Of a stretch of 37,380 nucleotides of DNA, positions 25,622 through 34,763 are shown one piece after another. The notes under the pieces are model-generated. The model saw nothing but the letters and a program-made list of their open reading frames with translations. It had not been told where the DNA came from and ran no database searches. The stretch is from NCBI GenBank assembly GCA_023381355.1, contig JAMCUL010000011.1:1-37380 (forward strand). Direction: 5' to 3'. The position numbers were made by a program, and so were the translations under genes. Numbering within the stretch: the first letter of the stretch is position 1; every line of letters begins with the position of its first letter. The DNA comes from Thermoplasmatota archaeon. Its GTDB lineage: Archaea > Thermoplasmatota > Thermoplasmata > Thermoplasmatales > Thermoplasmataceae.

Positions 25622-26761
25622 TCAGTTTCCCGGTTCAGAGTATACGGTCCTTCCCTCTCCTATGACAAGTTTTGGGTGTCCTTCAAAGCTGAAGGGATCA
25701 CCTTCCCACACTGAGAAGGATGCGATCTTGCCGTTTTCAACCGTGCCCAGATCATCAAGGCCAAGAATTTTTGCAGGTCTCGATGTTATGTACGATATGC
25801 ATTCCTCCCTCGAGGCTCCGAAGCGCATGAAATGCCTTGATGTGAGGAATAGATTCCTCTGCAATATGACAGGATGATCACTTATGAGTGCAAATTTGAG
25901 GCCAGAATCCCTGATCATCTTTGCATTCCTCCATGATTCGTGTTTCAGTTCAACCTTGTACGGAAGTGAATCCATTGGCCCGTATACAAGCGGTATGGAT
26001 CTCTCCCTCAGATCATTGAGTATTTCCGGGCTGTGAAAATCCATCCCATGATTGACTATTGGCCTTATGTTGAAATCGTCAACAAGGCTCATGAGGAAGA
26101 ATGCGTCATCCTCCTTGTGTACGTGGCACATTACCCTCTTTTCGCCTTTCATGAGGCTTATCAGGAATTCCACATCCGGATCAATTTCATCCACAGTCTT
26201 CTTTCCCTTTTCCATTAGATTGAGGGTCTTCCTTGCCTTTGTAAACCTGTCCCTTATTATTGCTGCTACACCCATCCTGGTACTTGGCCTGTTTCCCTTC
26301 CATTCCACGGTGCTTCTTGGGTTGTATCCGAGGGCCATCTTGACACCGATATCCTTCACGTATGCCTCCCTGATATTCTTCCCGAAGTTTCTCAGGAGGG
26401 AACCCATGCCACCCATTATATTCCCGCTTCCAGGAAGTACCACGCTGTACAGCACATTGTTTTCCACAGATTCCATGAAGGCTGCATCATCCATGTATAC
26501 GCCATCAACCGCTCTTCCGAGGGGAAGCATTGGATCCATCTGCTCATTTGCCTCGCTCTCCCTTGATGGTTCACCGTATCTGTCCATTCCTATGTGGCTG
26601 TGGGGATCTATGAATGCCGGCGTTACAGTACCCTCTGCAATTATGTCCCCTTCAGGCTTCTTTTCGCTGAGGTATGTTATTCTATCCTTTTCGAAGCCGA
26701 TATATATTTCCTTCCTGCTGCTCATTCCGTCATAAAGAGTTGTCGCTTTTACGAACTTCAT
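25622..26761 (-). CDS. Amidohydrolase-superfamily protein (imidazolonepropionase-like)
   Basis: A metal-dependent hydrolase of 379 aa. It shows the superfamily's TIM-barrel ligands in order: PAFIDPHSHIG, a His in CHVHKEDD, a His in NHGMDFHS, and the catalytic Asp in LISDHPV. The C-terminal GTVENGKIASFSVWEGDPF is the usual returning beta-sandwich strand. The family includes dihydroorotases, deacetylases and others; the substrate is unknown. ATG 26761 has a TATA box 25 bases upstream; an in-frame codon lies at 26770. Confidence 0.82.
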   Translation of the reverse strand: MKFVKATTLYDGMSSRKEIYIGFEKDRITYLSEKKPEGDIIAEGTVTPAFIDPHSHIGMDRYGEPSRESEANEQMDPMLPLGRAVDGVYMDDAAFMESVENNVLYSVVLPGSGNIMGGMGSLLRNFGKNIREAYVKDIGVKMALGYNPRSTVEWKGNRPSTRMGVAAIIRDRFTKARKTLNLMEKGKKTVDEIDPDVEFLISLMKGEKRVMCHVHKEDDAFFLMSLVDDFNIRPIVNHGMDFHSPEILNDLRERSIPLVYGPMDSLPYKVELKHESWRNAKMIRDSGLKFALISDHPVILQRNLFLTSRHFMRFGASREECISYITSRPAKILGLDDLGTVENGKIASFSVWEGDPFSFEGHPKLVIGEGRTVYSEPGN

Positions 26762-26782
26762 TATTTGCAAGATGAAAAGAGG

Positions 26783-26791
26783 AATATAACA
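26783..26791 (-). promoter_or_regulatory. TATA box, leaderless promoter of the amidohydrolase
   Basis: Minus strand TGTTATATT, centred about 25 bases before ATG 26761. Confidence 0.5.
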
Positions 26792-26864
26792 TTTCCGAGT
26801 GTAGAAATAGCGTAAACCTCTCCCCCAAAGTTCAAGGGTTGACGATCTGATGAGGAATTAAGCA

Positions 26865-26901
26865 ATCAGCAGAAAATAATGAAACTTTAACCACTGCTGA
26901 T
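26865..26901. repeat. Short inverted repeat in the amidohydrolase-xerA gap
   Basis: ATCAGCAG (26865-26872) and CTGCTGAT (26894-26901) form 8-base perfect arms with a 21-base spacer. It lies between two divergent genes and upstream of the xerA TATA region, so it could be an operator. It is too widely spaced for a dif site (11+6+11). Confidence 0.35.
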
Positions 26902-26940
26902 GAAATCTGGATGCCCATCCTGTGTATATTACCAATAGAT

Positions 26941-26951
26941 ATATTTTTAAA
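26941..26951 (+). promoter_or_regulatory. TATA box, leaderless promoter of xerA
   Basis: ATATTTTTAAA, centred 28 bases before ATG 26974. An AGGAAAG element also lies between the box and the start but is too far from the ATG for a normal SD. Confidence 0.5.
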
Positions 26952-26973
26952 GGAAAGATAGAATTGCCATGAT

Positions 26974-27861
26974 ATGGCAGTGGAGGAGATTGAAGGTGAG
27001 CTCACTGCTTTCAGGAACCGCATGATTGCTGAGAGAAGGAGCCCATACACGGTCAAGCAGTACTTATTTTTCGCAAGGATGTTCCTTGAATTCACGTCAA
27101 AGGTACCAGGTGAATGTACACCAAAAGATGTTGAATCCTTCAAACTCTTCCTGGCGACTCAGAAGCACTATTCAAAGAATAGCCAGTATCTGGCCATAAA
27201 AGCTGTCAAGCATATGTATATAGAGCTAGGGTTAGATGTGCCAAAGAATCTCGAGGCCCCCAGACGATCGAAAAAGGTTCCAGTATATCTCAGCAGGGGG
27301 GAAGTGGAATCACTGCTGAAATGGTGTGAAAGTGATACTGTTGCGTACACGGTAATAAACACGTTCCTTTATTCAGGCATGAGGGTCAGCGAGCTCTGCT
27401 CCCTGAAGAGCGAGGATATTGATTTTGAGAGTGGATCAATAAGAATAACAAGCGGGAAGGGAGATAAGGAGAGGATAGTTCTGGTTCCAGAGGAGGTTGT
27501 CTCAATCCTCAGGAATTATGCAGGCTGGAAGATCTCCCAGAACAGGATTTCGGAATATTTCTTTGTGAGCGCAAAGATGGGAAAATACCATCCTTCCACA
27601 GTTGAAAAGATGGTCAGGGAAACAGCAAGAGGAAGCGGAATCAGGAGGAGAGTCACGCCACATACGCTCAGGCACACATTCGCAACTTCCATACTCAAGA
27701 ATGGAGGCGATATAAGGTTCATCCAGAGGATGCTCGGGCATTCAAGCATAGGAACAACAGAAATATACACACATATTGACGATGAGACAATGAGGGAGAT
27801 GTATTCAAGATACAGGCCCAGATATGGTGAGGAAGAAAGGGAAAAGTCAGTTCTTCCGTGA
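26974..27861 (+). CDS. xerA: Tyrosine recombinase XerA
   Basis: The archaeal XerC/D counterpart, which resolves chromosome dimers at dif. The 295-aa protein has the SAM-like N-terminal core-binding domain (about 1-90) and the catalytic domain with the full set of residues: Arg137, Lys162 (GKGDKER), His230 and Arg233 (HTLRH), His256 (LGHSS) and nucleophile Tyr265. There is no integrase-style extension. It is a single gene with its own TATA box. Its 3' end overlaps the convergent prenyl synthase by 15 bases. I found no dif-like site in the window. Confidence 0.92.
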   Translation: MAVEEIEGELTAFRNRMIAERRSPYTVKQYLFFARMFLEFTSKVPGECTPKDVESFKLFLATQKHYSKNSQYLAIKAVKHMYIELGLDVPKNLEAPRRSKKVPVYLSRGEVESLLKWCESDTVAYTVINTFLYSGMRVSELCSLKSEDIDFESGSIRITSGKGDKERIVLVPEEVVSILRNYAGWKISQNRISEYFFVSAKMGKYHPSTVEKMVRETARGSGIRRRVTPHTLRHTFATSILKNGGDIRFIQRMLGHSSIGTTEIYTHIDDETMREMYSRYRPRYGEEEREKSVLP

Positions 27862-28914
27862 GACAAGATAGTCTGCGAACCATCTCAGGAAATCCTTCAC
27901 CTCAGGATCACCATCAACCCTTGAGAGTTTTTCCTTTCCCAGCTCTATGAAACGGTTTATCAACCACCTTGAATAATCAAGCGATCCTGTATCCTCAACT
28001 ATCCTCTTGAGTTTCTCAAAATCATTATCTGAAACATTTCCTGATGTTAATGTCTTCCAGATAAAGTCCCTGTCTGCCGGATCAGAGCGTTTCATGGCCT
28101 CAATCATCAGGAGTGTCTGTTTTCCCTCATTCACATCGCTTTTTGGCGGTTTCCCGATCTCCTTCTCAGTGCCGAACAATCCTATTACATCATCGTGAAG
28201 CTGGAACGCTATCCCCACAAGGGATCCATAAGCCTTCAGATCCCATAAGGGGTCATCATTTCCTGCGATCCTTGCACCCATAATAAGTGGGCCTTCAATG
28301 GTATACTTGGCAGTCTTCCTCAGGTGAAGCCTTATCAGGTCAGATGTGGTAAGCCTGTAGCCGGTTCCAGAATATACATCAAGTCCCTCTCCGTACCCGG
28401 TGATCTTTATGATATCCACCAGTTCCCTGACCGCTTTCAGTTTTCTCTCATCATCTATTCCCGATCTCAGGATTGCATCGAAGGAGTAATCAACTGCAAG
28501 ATCGCCTCCGACTATTGCAAGACTTTCTGCGATGTGTTCCCGATCCCTGACATTCCCGATCAGTTCTTCAATCTCCCTGTGAAAACTCCTGAAACCCCTT
28601 CTCAGATCGCTCCTGTCCATTATGTCATCATGTATGAGGAAGAAGGACTGCGATATTTCAATGCTTATTGCTGCTCCATATATATCATCTGATTTCCCAC
28701 CAAAGAACTGGTACCCGGCTGCAACAAGAATCGGCCTTACCCTCTTTCCTCCCCTGACTGTATATGTCCTGAGAAGATCAACAATCTTGCTCATTTCCCT
28801 ATCCTTTACTTCACTGTAAATCTCATCAAAATATTTCTCAAGATACAGATTAACCTTGCCCTTGCGAGATTCCATGAATTTCACAGGGTCACGGCTGCCA
28901 CTGACTGAACTCAT
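27847..28914 (-). CDS. Isoprenyl diphosphate synthase (trans; GGPP/FPP type)
   Basis: It condenses isopentenyl diphosphate with allylic diphosphates to make the chains for archaeal lipids. The 355-aa protein has the first Asp-rich motif DDIMD (96-100) with the RGGKRVRP block upstream. The second motif is DDVIG (in FQLHDDVIGLFG), the variant common in archaea. Two phenylalanines (91, 92) sit at -5 and -4 of the first motif, the pattern that shortens products to C15 in farnesyl synthases, so the enzyme may be FPP or mixed FPP/GGPP. A TATA box at about 28934-28942 lies 24 bases before the ATG. Confidence 0.9.
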   Translation of the reverse strand: MSSVSGSRDPVKFMESRKGKVNLYLEKYFDEIYSEVKDREMSKIVDLLRTYTVRGGKRVRPILVAAGYQFFGGKSDDIYGAAISIEISQSFFLIHDDIMDRSDLRRGFRSFHREIEELIGNVRDREHIAESLAIVGGDLAVDYSFDAILRSGIDDERKLKAVRELVDIIKITGYGEGLDVYSGTGYRLTTSDLIRLHLRKTAKYTIEGPLIMGARIAGNDDPLWDLKAYGSLVGIAFQLHDDVIGLFGTEKEIGKPPKSDVNEGKQTLLMIEAMKRSDPADRDFIWKTLTSGNVSDNDFEKLKRIVEDTGSLDYSRWLINRFIELGKEKLSRVDGDPEVKDFLRWFADYLVSRKN

Positions 28915-29052
28915 GGATTGATATATATTCCTATCATAAAAAAATTGGTTATCTGTATGAACGCTTCCACATCCCCCGTGTTACGGAAGAATGAATGCTG
29001 AAATGATGAACGGTAAATCCAGATTAATAAGGGTGCTTTGAATCAGGTAACA

Positions 29053-29730
29053 TTGAGCGAACTTTCGGGGAATATTGGAGAATCAGATGAATCAGGTAAA
29101 CTGCATTTCTATGGAGGGGTAGATGAGGCCGGAAAGGGTCCGGTGATAGGCCCAATGGCCATAGGCATCGTGGTTGCCGATGAAAGGATCATGAGGGAGG
29201 CAGGAGCTAGGGATTCCAAGACTCTGAGCCAGTCTTCACGCCTCAGGATTGGAAAGCTTATAAGGGAGAGCGCTGAATACTGGAAGGTGGAAATGATTCA
29301 ACCCTCATTCCTGAATGTAAAGATGAATGAGATGATCATTAACAGGATAGAAGAGATAAAGGTGGCTGAGATCATAAAGGATTCAGGATTCAGGGATTTC
29401 ATTGTTGATTCCTTCGACGTGAATGAGGAGAGGCTCTCATCACTCCTGTCGTCCATGACCGGAAGAAATGTAATCTGCAGGCACAGGGCAGACCAGATTT
29501 ACGGTAATGTTTCGGCTGCATCAGTTCTCGCAAAACTTGAAAGGGAGGAGGCCATGGACAGAATAAGGAAGGAATACGGAAACACGGGTTCAGGGTACCC
29601 GTCTGATCCAAGGACAATTGAATTCCTGAGGCGTTCCATCCAGGAGGGAAGGGACATTTCAGGGATAGTCAGGACTCACTGGAAGACCTATACATCCATG
29701 ATATCCGGAATGAATCAGAAGAGGCTGTGA
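29053..29730 (+). CDS. rnhB: Ribonuclease HII
   Basis: It cleaves RNA in RNA-DNA hybrids (primer and ribonucleotide removal). The active-site signature GGVDEAGKGPVIGP gives the Asp-Glu pair. The later aspartates sit in IVDSFDV and RHRADQIYGNVSAASV, and ARDSKTLS is typical. Length about 225 aa fits the family. TTG 29053 lies 27 bases from the TATA-like GATTAATAAG at 29022-29031; in-frame TTG 29038 is the alternative, but its GGGTG is only 2 bases away. Confidence 0.9.
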   Translation: MSELSGNIGESDESGKLHFYGGVDEAGKGPVIGPMAIGIVVADERIMREAGARDSKTLSQSSRLRIGKLIRESAEYWKVEMIQPSFLNVKMNEMIINRIEEIKVAEIIKDSGFRDFIVDSFDVNEERLSSLLSSMTGRNVICRHRADQIYGNVSAASVLAKLEREEAMDRIRKEYGNTGSGYPSDPRTIEFLRRSIQEGRDISGIVRTHWKTYTSMISGMNQKRL

Positions 29731-29838
29731 ACAGTTCATTCATTATGGCAGGATTCCAGAAAATATGCATTCCGGGATGGGAGAAGTTGTGAGAACTTTG
29801 AACATTAAGTTAAAGTATTAACAAAAACTTAATGCCTT

Positions 29839-30546
29839 GTGTCAGAAGAACAGATCAAGGATTCAGATATACCAAGGGATAGGGATGAGATTGCGGATGA
29901 TTATAATGAGAGAGGTATATCCTTTTTCAATCTCAAGAAGTACCCTGAGGCAATAAAGGAATTTACGAAGGCAATAAAGATCCTGAATAATGATCCGGAT
30001 TATTATTTCAACAGGGGGCTCTCCTATTACTCCATGAGGATGTATGAATCCGCTGTGAAGGATTATGAGAAAGCTATCGATATACTGCCCGGAAACGCAG
30101 ACTATCATAACGCACTTGGGGCGGCTCTTGAGGATAGTGGGAAGATAAGTGAGGCTGAGGCTGAATTCAGCAGGGCAATAGATCTTGAATCCGATATCCC
30201 GGACTTCTTCTACAACAGGGGAAACTCAAGATACAGGCTTGGAAGGAAGGAGGAAGCCCTGAAGGATTACTCCGAGGCAGTCAGGCTAAATTCAATGGAT
30301 CAGATATTTGTATACAAGAGGTACGAAACACTGATGGACATGAAGAGGTATGAGGAGGCGCTGAAGGATATAAACGCAGCCATAGAACTTGTTCCTGAAA
30401 ATGGTGCATATTACATCCTTAAGGCAGATACACTCGGAAGGATGGGAAACGTGAAGGAAGCCCTGAAAACGCTTGACGAGGCAATGAAGTTCAGCGTGAA
30501 TCCTGATGAGGTTGAGGCCAAGAGGAAAGAACTGGAAAGCATTTGA
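29839..30546 (+). CDS. TPR-repeat protein
   Basis: A 235-aa protein made of six tetratricopeptide repeats from about residue 19 to 225 (for example YNERGISFFNLKKYPEAIKEF and FNRGLSYYSMRMYESAVKDY). There is no membrane segment or enzyme domain, so it is a protein-binding scaffold. It starts at GTG 29839, about 24 bases after an AAAGTATTAA box. Its stop overlaps the XPD start as TGATG. The coupling suggests it works with the helicase, but that is inference. Confidence 0.85.
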   Translation: MSEEQIKDSDIPRDRDEIADDYNERGISFFNLKKYPEAIKEFTKAIKILNNDPDYYFNRGLSYYSMRMYESAVKDYEKAIDILPGNADYHNALGAALEDSGKISEAEAEFSRAIDLESDIPDFFYNRGNSRYRLGRKEEALKDYSEAVRLNSMDQIFVYKRYETLMDMKRYEEALKDINAAIELVPENGAYYILKADTLGRMGNVKEALKTLDEAMKFSVNPDEVEAKRKELESI

Positions 30547-32444
30547 TGGAATCAATCAGGGAGGATGGAAGATATGGGAGTATTGAATTACGCCCATATC
30601 AGGTGAAGGCAATTGATTTTGCCATAAAGACCCTCATGGAGGGAAAGCATGCAATTATCGAATCACCTACAGGTTCAGGAAAGACACTGATTTCACTTTT
30701 CTCTGCAATACTTTATGCGAAGTCATCAGGAAGGAGGGTAATCTACCTTACAAGGACAAATTCGCAGCAGGCAAACATTCTCAAGGAAATTAACCTGATA
30801 AAGGAATCCATTTCATTCAGGTCCGTGGTCATGCAGGGAAGGATAAATCTATGTCCACTCTACATGGAGATAGAGAAGGAAAAGGATCTTACCGCAGAAT
30901 CCCTGTCAAAGATGTGTTCGTCCAGGAAAAGGAAAACCATGGAGAAGAAGGATGGCGGATGCAGATATTACAACGAGGGAATAAGGGAGCAGTCCAACAT
31001 AGACATGATCCTGGAGCATACACCATCACCCGAGGATCTCTTCACATCCTTCAGTTCCAGGGGAATATGCCCATACGAGACCATGAAATATGCAATGAAG
31101 GATGCAGACATCGTTGTGATGCCATACTCATATTTTATAAGCCCGGACATGGCCATGAACGTACTGTACAATATGAGGACATCAAGGGAGAGTGTAATCC
31201 TTGTCATAGATGAAGCACATAACCTTCCTGACTTGGCCAGGCAGGTCAACTCGTTTGAGATAACATGGAACATGGTAAACCTCTCAGAAAGGGAATCTCA
31301 GGATTTCGGAGATCCGGAGATCATGCCACGTGTAAGGGTTTCAGATTTTACGGAATCAATAAGATCTGCACTCATTGACATATCGTCTGATATGCCGGAG
31401 GGCATGGACGAGAAGAGGATAATGTTCCGGGATGTTTACTCCTATATAGCCATGGCAGGAAGGTACAACCCTGAGGATGTAGAATACATGGCTGATGCAC
31501 TTTCAAACTTCGGCAATGTTGTGGAGAACCAGAAGGAGAAGATGGGGAGGGTTCCAATGTCCCACATTTCATCACTCGCATCAAAGCTCAAGTTCCTCCA
31601 GTATGCAGATGACGATAGATATGTCTGCATAGTGAGGAAAGGAGAGAAGAGCGAGGATACATCAGTGGAGGCTTATTGCCTGGATCCATCAATAATCCTT
31701 GAGCAGATGAGGCGATCCCTGTCTGTACATGTCTCTGCAACACTTGAGCCACTTGAAATATATGTAAACATGACCGGTTTTACCGATAATCGCTTCCTCA
31801 AGATAGGAAGAATTTTTCCAGAAGAGAACCTCCTTTCTATCTACGATAATAACCTGACAACAAAATATGAAAGCATGGATGGTTCCATGGAGGTGAAGAT
31901 AGCAAGGAGGATCGGGGATATACTTGAAAAGGCTGGAAAGAGGGCTCTCGTTCTCTTTCCATCATTCAACATAATGCAGCGAATACTCAGGCATGCTGGC
32001 CAGTATGATGCTGACATGGTGGAGAGAAGAGATCTCAAATCAGCCCAGTTTAACAGGATGATCGGCAGGTTCAGGAAGGAAGGGGGAACCATGTACGGCG
32101 TCATTGGAGGAAGGATGTCAGAGGGCATAGATCTCCCGGGAAAGCTCCTGGAAGTCCTCATAATTGTTGGAATTCCATTTCCTAGACCGGATATAAGGCA
32201 GAAAATCCTGTCCTCTTACTATGACCACGAGTTCGGGAACGGATGGGAATACGCCTTTCTTTTTCCGGCCATAATACGGTTGAAGCAGGCCATGGGAAGG
32301 GTCATAAGGAGCGATAGGGACCGCGGGGTAATCGTGATTCTTGACAGCAGGGTACGTATGTTTTCTGAATATATCGATTCCAGGCCTGCATCTGACGATC
32401 TTCACGAGATAACAGATTTTTTCAGGAAAGCAGAAAAGAAATAG
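30546..32444 (+). CDS. xpd: XPD/Rad3-family Fe-S DNA helicase
   Basis: A 5'-3' superfamily 2 helicase used in DNA repair. The 632-aa protein has Walker A SPTGSGKT, the DEAH box (VIDEAHNLPD), and motif VI QAMGRVIRSDRDRG. The four cluster cysteines are at 103, 124, 139 and 175 (NLCPLY, KMCSSR, GGCRYY, GICPYE). ATG 30546 overlaps the TPR gene's stop; a TTG 3 bases upstream is also possible. Its length matches archaeal XPDs. Confidence 0.92.
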   Translation: MESIREDGRYGSIELRPYQVKAIDFAIKTLMEGKHAIIESPTGSGKTLISLFSAILYAKSSGRRVIYLTRTNSQQANILKEINLIKESISFRSVVMQGRINLCPLYMEIEKEKDLTAESLSKMCSSRKRKTMEKKDGGCRYYNEGIREQSNIDMILEHTPSPEDLFTSFSSRGICPYETMKYAMKDADIVVMPYSYFISPDMAMNVLYNMRTSRESVILVIDEAHNLPDLARQVNSFEITWNMVNLSERESQDFGDPEIMPRVRVSDFTESIRSALIDISSDMPEGMDEKRIMFRDVYSYIAMAGRYNPEDVEYMADALSNFGNVVENQKEKMGRVPMSHISSLASKLKFLQYADDDRYVCIVRKGEKSEDTSVEAYCLDPSIILEQMRRSLSVHVSATLEPLEIYVNMTGFTDNRFLKIGRIFPEENLLSIYDNNLTTKYESMDGSMEVKIARRIGDILEKAGKRALVLFPSFNIMQRILRHAGQYDADMVERRDLKSAQFNRMIGRFRKEGGTMYGVIGGRMSEGIDLPGKLLEVLIIVGIPFPRPDIRQKILSSYYDHEFGNGWEYAFLFPAIIRLKQAMGRVIRSDRDRGVIVILDSRVRMFSEYIDSRPASDDLHEITDFFRKAEKK

Positions 32445-32526
32445 GGGAATCACTCCTGCAGATGAAAATTTATCTCATTCCATGCCTCCTGAATAACATG
32501 CCTTCCTGTTAATGAACAATGAGAAG

Positions 32527-32537
32527 TTTTTTAAAAC
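32527..32537 (+). promoter_or_regulatory. TATA box, leaderless promoter of the metallo-hydrolase
   Basis: TTTTTTAAAAC, centred 26 bases before ATG 32558. It decides that start. Confidence 0.5.
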
Positions 32538-32557
32538 CATTTGCACTGGAAGAGGGC

Positions 32558-33169
32558 ATGGAATATGTGGATTCTGTCGTTATGATACCCGGAACAATGG
32601 CTCACTGTTATGACGTAAATCACGGTGGCAAAAGAATCCTGATAGATGCAGGGACTGCAGGATCAGGAAAGAAAATAGTCTCATACTATGAAAAACTTCA
32701 TTCAAAACCTGAGATCCTGCTTATCACCCATTACCATCCGGATCACATAGGTGGCATTCCTGCCATAAGAGAGGCATTCAACCCCAGAATATATGTCCCA
32801 GAGGGAGAGAAGGAGGTTATTGCAGGGAAGAGGAGGATGGTTCCTGCGGATTCCATCATATCAAAGATCATGGCAAGGACCGTGAGGATGAAAAGGAATG
32901 ACGGGCTTCTCACAATGTCAGATTTTCATCTGGATGGGGTTGAGGTGTTATCAACCGCGGGACATACACCTGACAGCAGATCATTCATCTTCGAGAACCT
33001 GAAAGGCATATTCGTGGGTGATGCAGCAATGAAGAAGAAAGACCGGATCACATTCAACAGATCTTTCACGCTTTTTCCTGACAGGGCGGAGAAATCCATA
33101 GAGACCATAACCTCGTACAGAGGGTATACAGTTTATCCAGGGCACGGGAATATATTTAAAATTCAGTGA
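32558..33169 (+). CDS. Metallo-beta-lactamase-fold hydrolase
   Basis: The 203-aa protein has the metal motif THYHPDHIGG (His58, His60, Asp62, His63), then STAGHTPDS, VGDAA and a final PGHG, the full ligand set of the glyoxalase II-like group. The substrate is unknown. ATG 32558 is preferred over in-frame ATG 32519: a TTTTTTAAAA box at 32527-32537 is 26 bases before 32558 and would lie inside the longer form. The remaining start matches the usual N-terminus of the fold. Confidence 0.8.
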   Translation: MEYVDSVVMIPGTMAHCYDVNHGGKRILIDAGTAGSGKKIVSYYEKLHSKPEILLITHYHPDHIGGIPAIREAFNPRIYVPEGEKEVIAGKRRMVPADSIISKIMARTVRMKRNDGLLTMSDFHLDGVEVLSTAGHTPDSRSFIFENLKGIFVGDAAMKKKDRITFNRSFTLFPDRAEKSIETITSYRGYTVYPGHGNIFKIQ

Positions 33170-33189
33170 GAGGTGGGACTCTGAAACTC

Positions 33190-33711
33190 ATGAAAAAGAG
33201 AAGTTCCGATAAAGTTATAATAAATCGAAAACCATATTCCAGTGTGAGGATGCCGGAGGATGGTTTTAACCCTCCTGTGGTAAGGAGGTTCCAGCTGGAT
33301 GATCTGCGGAGGGTCATGCAGATTTCAACAAGATCACTCTCTGAGAAATATTCAGAGGACCTGATGGTAGAGATATTCCAGTCCTGGCCTGACGGCTTCC
33401 TTGTTTCTGAGCAGGACAACCAGATAAATGGCTTCCTTGCGGGGAGAAAGATGTCAAGGAGCGAGGCAAGAATCCTGATGCTTGCGGTTGAGGAGAATCT
33501 AAGGAATATGGGAATAGGCGGGATCCTCCTTGAGAAATTCATTGACATCTCAAGGATATACGGCATAATTGTCCTCAGGCTTGAAGTGAGGACTGACAAC
33601 AGGAAAGGGATAGAATTCTATCAAAAGCATGGATTTCTTGTTACCTCAATCTTGAGAAATTATTACAGTGATGGCTCAGACGCCTACATAATGTGGCGCC
33701 AGTTAATATGA
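33190..33711 (+). CDS. GNAT-family N-acetyltransferase (RimI/Ard1-like)
   Basis: A small acetyl-CoA-dependent acetyltransferase of 173 aa. It shows the acetyl-CoA loop RNMGIGGILLEKF (R/QxxGxG/A) and the C-terminal RLEVRTDNRKGIEFYQKHGF block typical of RimI/Ard1 enzymes that acetylate protein N-termini. ATG 33190 follows GAGGTGG at a somewhat long spacing. An in-frame GTG at 33166 overlaps the previous stop but has no SD. It overlaps the convergent sugar nucleotidyltransferase by 9 bases. Confidence 0.82.
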   Translation: MKKRSSDKVIINRKPYSSVRMPEDGFNPPVVRRFQLDDLRRVMQISTRSLSEKYSEDLMVEIFQSWPDGFLVSEQDNQINGFLAGRKMSRSEARILMLAVEENLRNMGIGGILLEKFIDISRIYGIIVLRLEVRTDNRKGIEFYQKHGFLVTSILRNYYSDGSDAYIMWRQLI

Positions 33712-34635
33712 GAGTACTTCGAGTTTAGTCGGGGTAAAGGCCTTAAGATCAACCCTATTATCAAGATCCATAACCTTTCCTGATGTATACAGCGTCCCGT
33801 TGCTGTTTGATATCACACCGTCACCCTGAATGAACCTGATTATGTTTCCCCTGCTTATGCTTACACTTGAACCATCCTTCAGGAAATACTCCATTATGGA
33901 CATCTTCCCCTTTGAGTAGATATTCCTCAGATACCCAAAATCCGTGTCCTCCCTGCCTATGTATTCCTTTCTGACCAGCTCAAGCTCCTTCTCGCTGTCA
34001 ACACCTATCCAGAATGAATCCTCCCTGTATGCACCTATCTGCTTCCTTCTCGCAAGTTCTGGATATACAGTTGTCTCGATATCCTTTCCGTTATATTCGT
34101 TGAAGAAAAGGTCCCTGATTGAGGACTTTATATAATACATACCGGAGTTGATGTAATGTTCAAGAACCGGTTTTTCCCTGAACGACACAACCTGATCCCC
34201 GAGAAGTTCCACAATGCCGTACGGGCTCTTCATTTTTGTTACAAGCATGGTCATTCCGTACTGTGATTCTTCGCCAAATTTTGCAAATCTTTCGTAATTT
34301 ATATCGGTAACAACATCTCCATTCCTCAATATTATGTCCTCATTGCCTGTGTTTTTCAGGAGGTTTCGAACTGAATAAAGAGTCCCCATAGGTTTCTCCT
34401 CCTTGAGGTAATGGAATTTCATTCCATTGTGCTCGCTGCCGTACCTTTCTTCTATCTTTTCGCCGAGATGGCCGGAAAGGATGTAGACGTCATGTATTCC
34501 AACACTCCTGAAATCAAGAAGCTGCCTGTCCATAATTGTATAATTTTCCTTAATTTCAACCAGAACTTTTGGTATCTCGTCGGTGATCGGCTTCAGCCTC
34601 TTTCCATATCCACCGGACAATATTGCGCCTATCAT
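33703..34635 (-). CDS. NDP-sugar nucleotidyltransferase
   Basis: It activates a sugar-1-phosphate with an NTP for glycan or glycolipid synthesis. The 310-aa protein has the N-terminal signature GAILSGGYGKRLKPIT with the EIPKVLVEI substrate loop, GTLYSVRN, the metal-binding NGDVVTD, and SPYGIVELL with a REKP motif. The last 85 residues are a separate small domain without obvious hexapeptide repeats. The sugar is not predictable. ATG 34635 follows GAGTGAG; in-frame TTG codons lie at 34653 and 34647. A TATA box (TTTATAATAC) lies at about 34665-34675. Confidence 0.85.
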   Translation of the reverse strand: MIGAILSGGYGKRLKPITDEIPKVLVEIKENYTIMDRQLLDFRSVGIHDVYILSGHLGEKIEERYGSEHNGMKFHYLKEEKPMGTLYSVRNLLKNTGNEDIILRNGDVVTDINYERFAKFGEESQYGMTMLVTKMKSPYGIVELLGDQVVSFREKPVLEHYINSGMYYIKSSIRDLFFNEYNGKDIETTVYPELARRKQIGAYREDSFWIGVDSEKELELVRKEYIGREDTDFGYLRNIYSKGKMSIMEYFLKDGSSVSISRGNIIRFIQGDGVISNSNGTLYTSGKVMDLDNRVDLKAFTPTKLEVLSY

Positions 34636-34763
34636 TAACTCACTCAATCTCAATAATTACAAAGTATTATAAACATTCTGAGTGTGTCTTTATTGAAATA
34701 TATAGACCGGAATTCACTTCTGGTGATTTACTGAGCAATGTGGTGTTGCGGTTTATACGATCT

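Noticed and set aside
24679-26735. Long plus-strand frames across the methylthiotransferase and amidohydrolase region
   Set aside because: They are antisense shadows of minus-strand genes that have complete catalytic motifs, and their translations lack domain features.
26846-26910. C/D-box small RNA suggested by two TGATGA motifs before xerA
   Set aside because: No D and D' boxes at the required spacing, and the two motifs are parts of the 8-base inverted repeat or its flanks.
26771-26973. dif site next to xerA
   Set aside because: No 28-base element with two 11-base arms and a 6-base centre resembling archaeal dif. The only dyad has a 21-base spacer.
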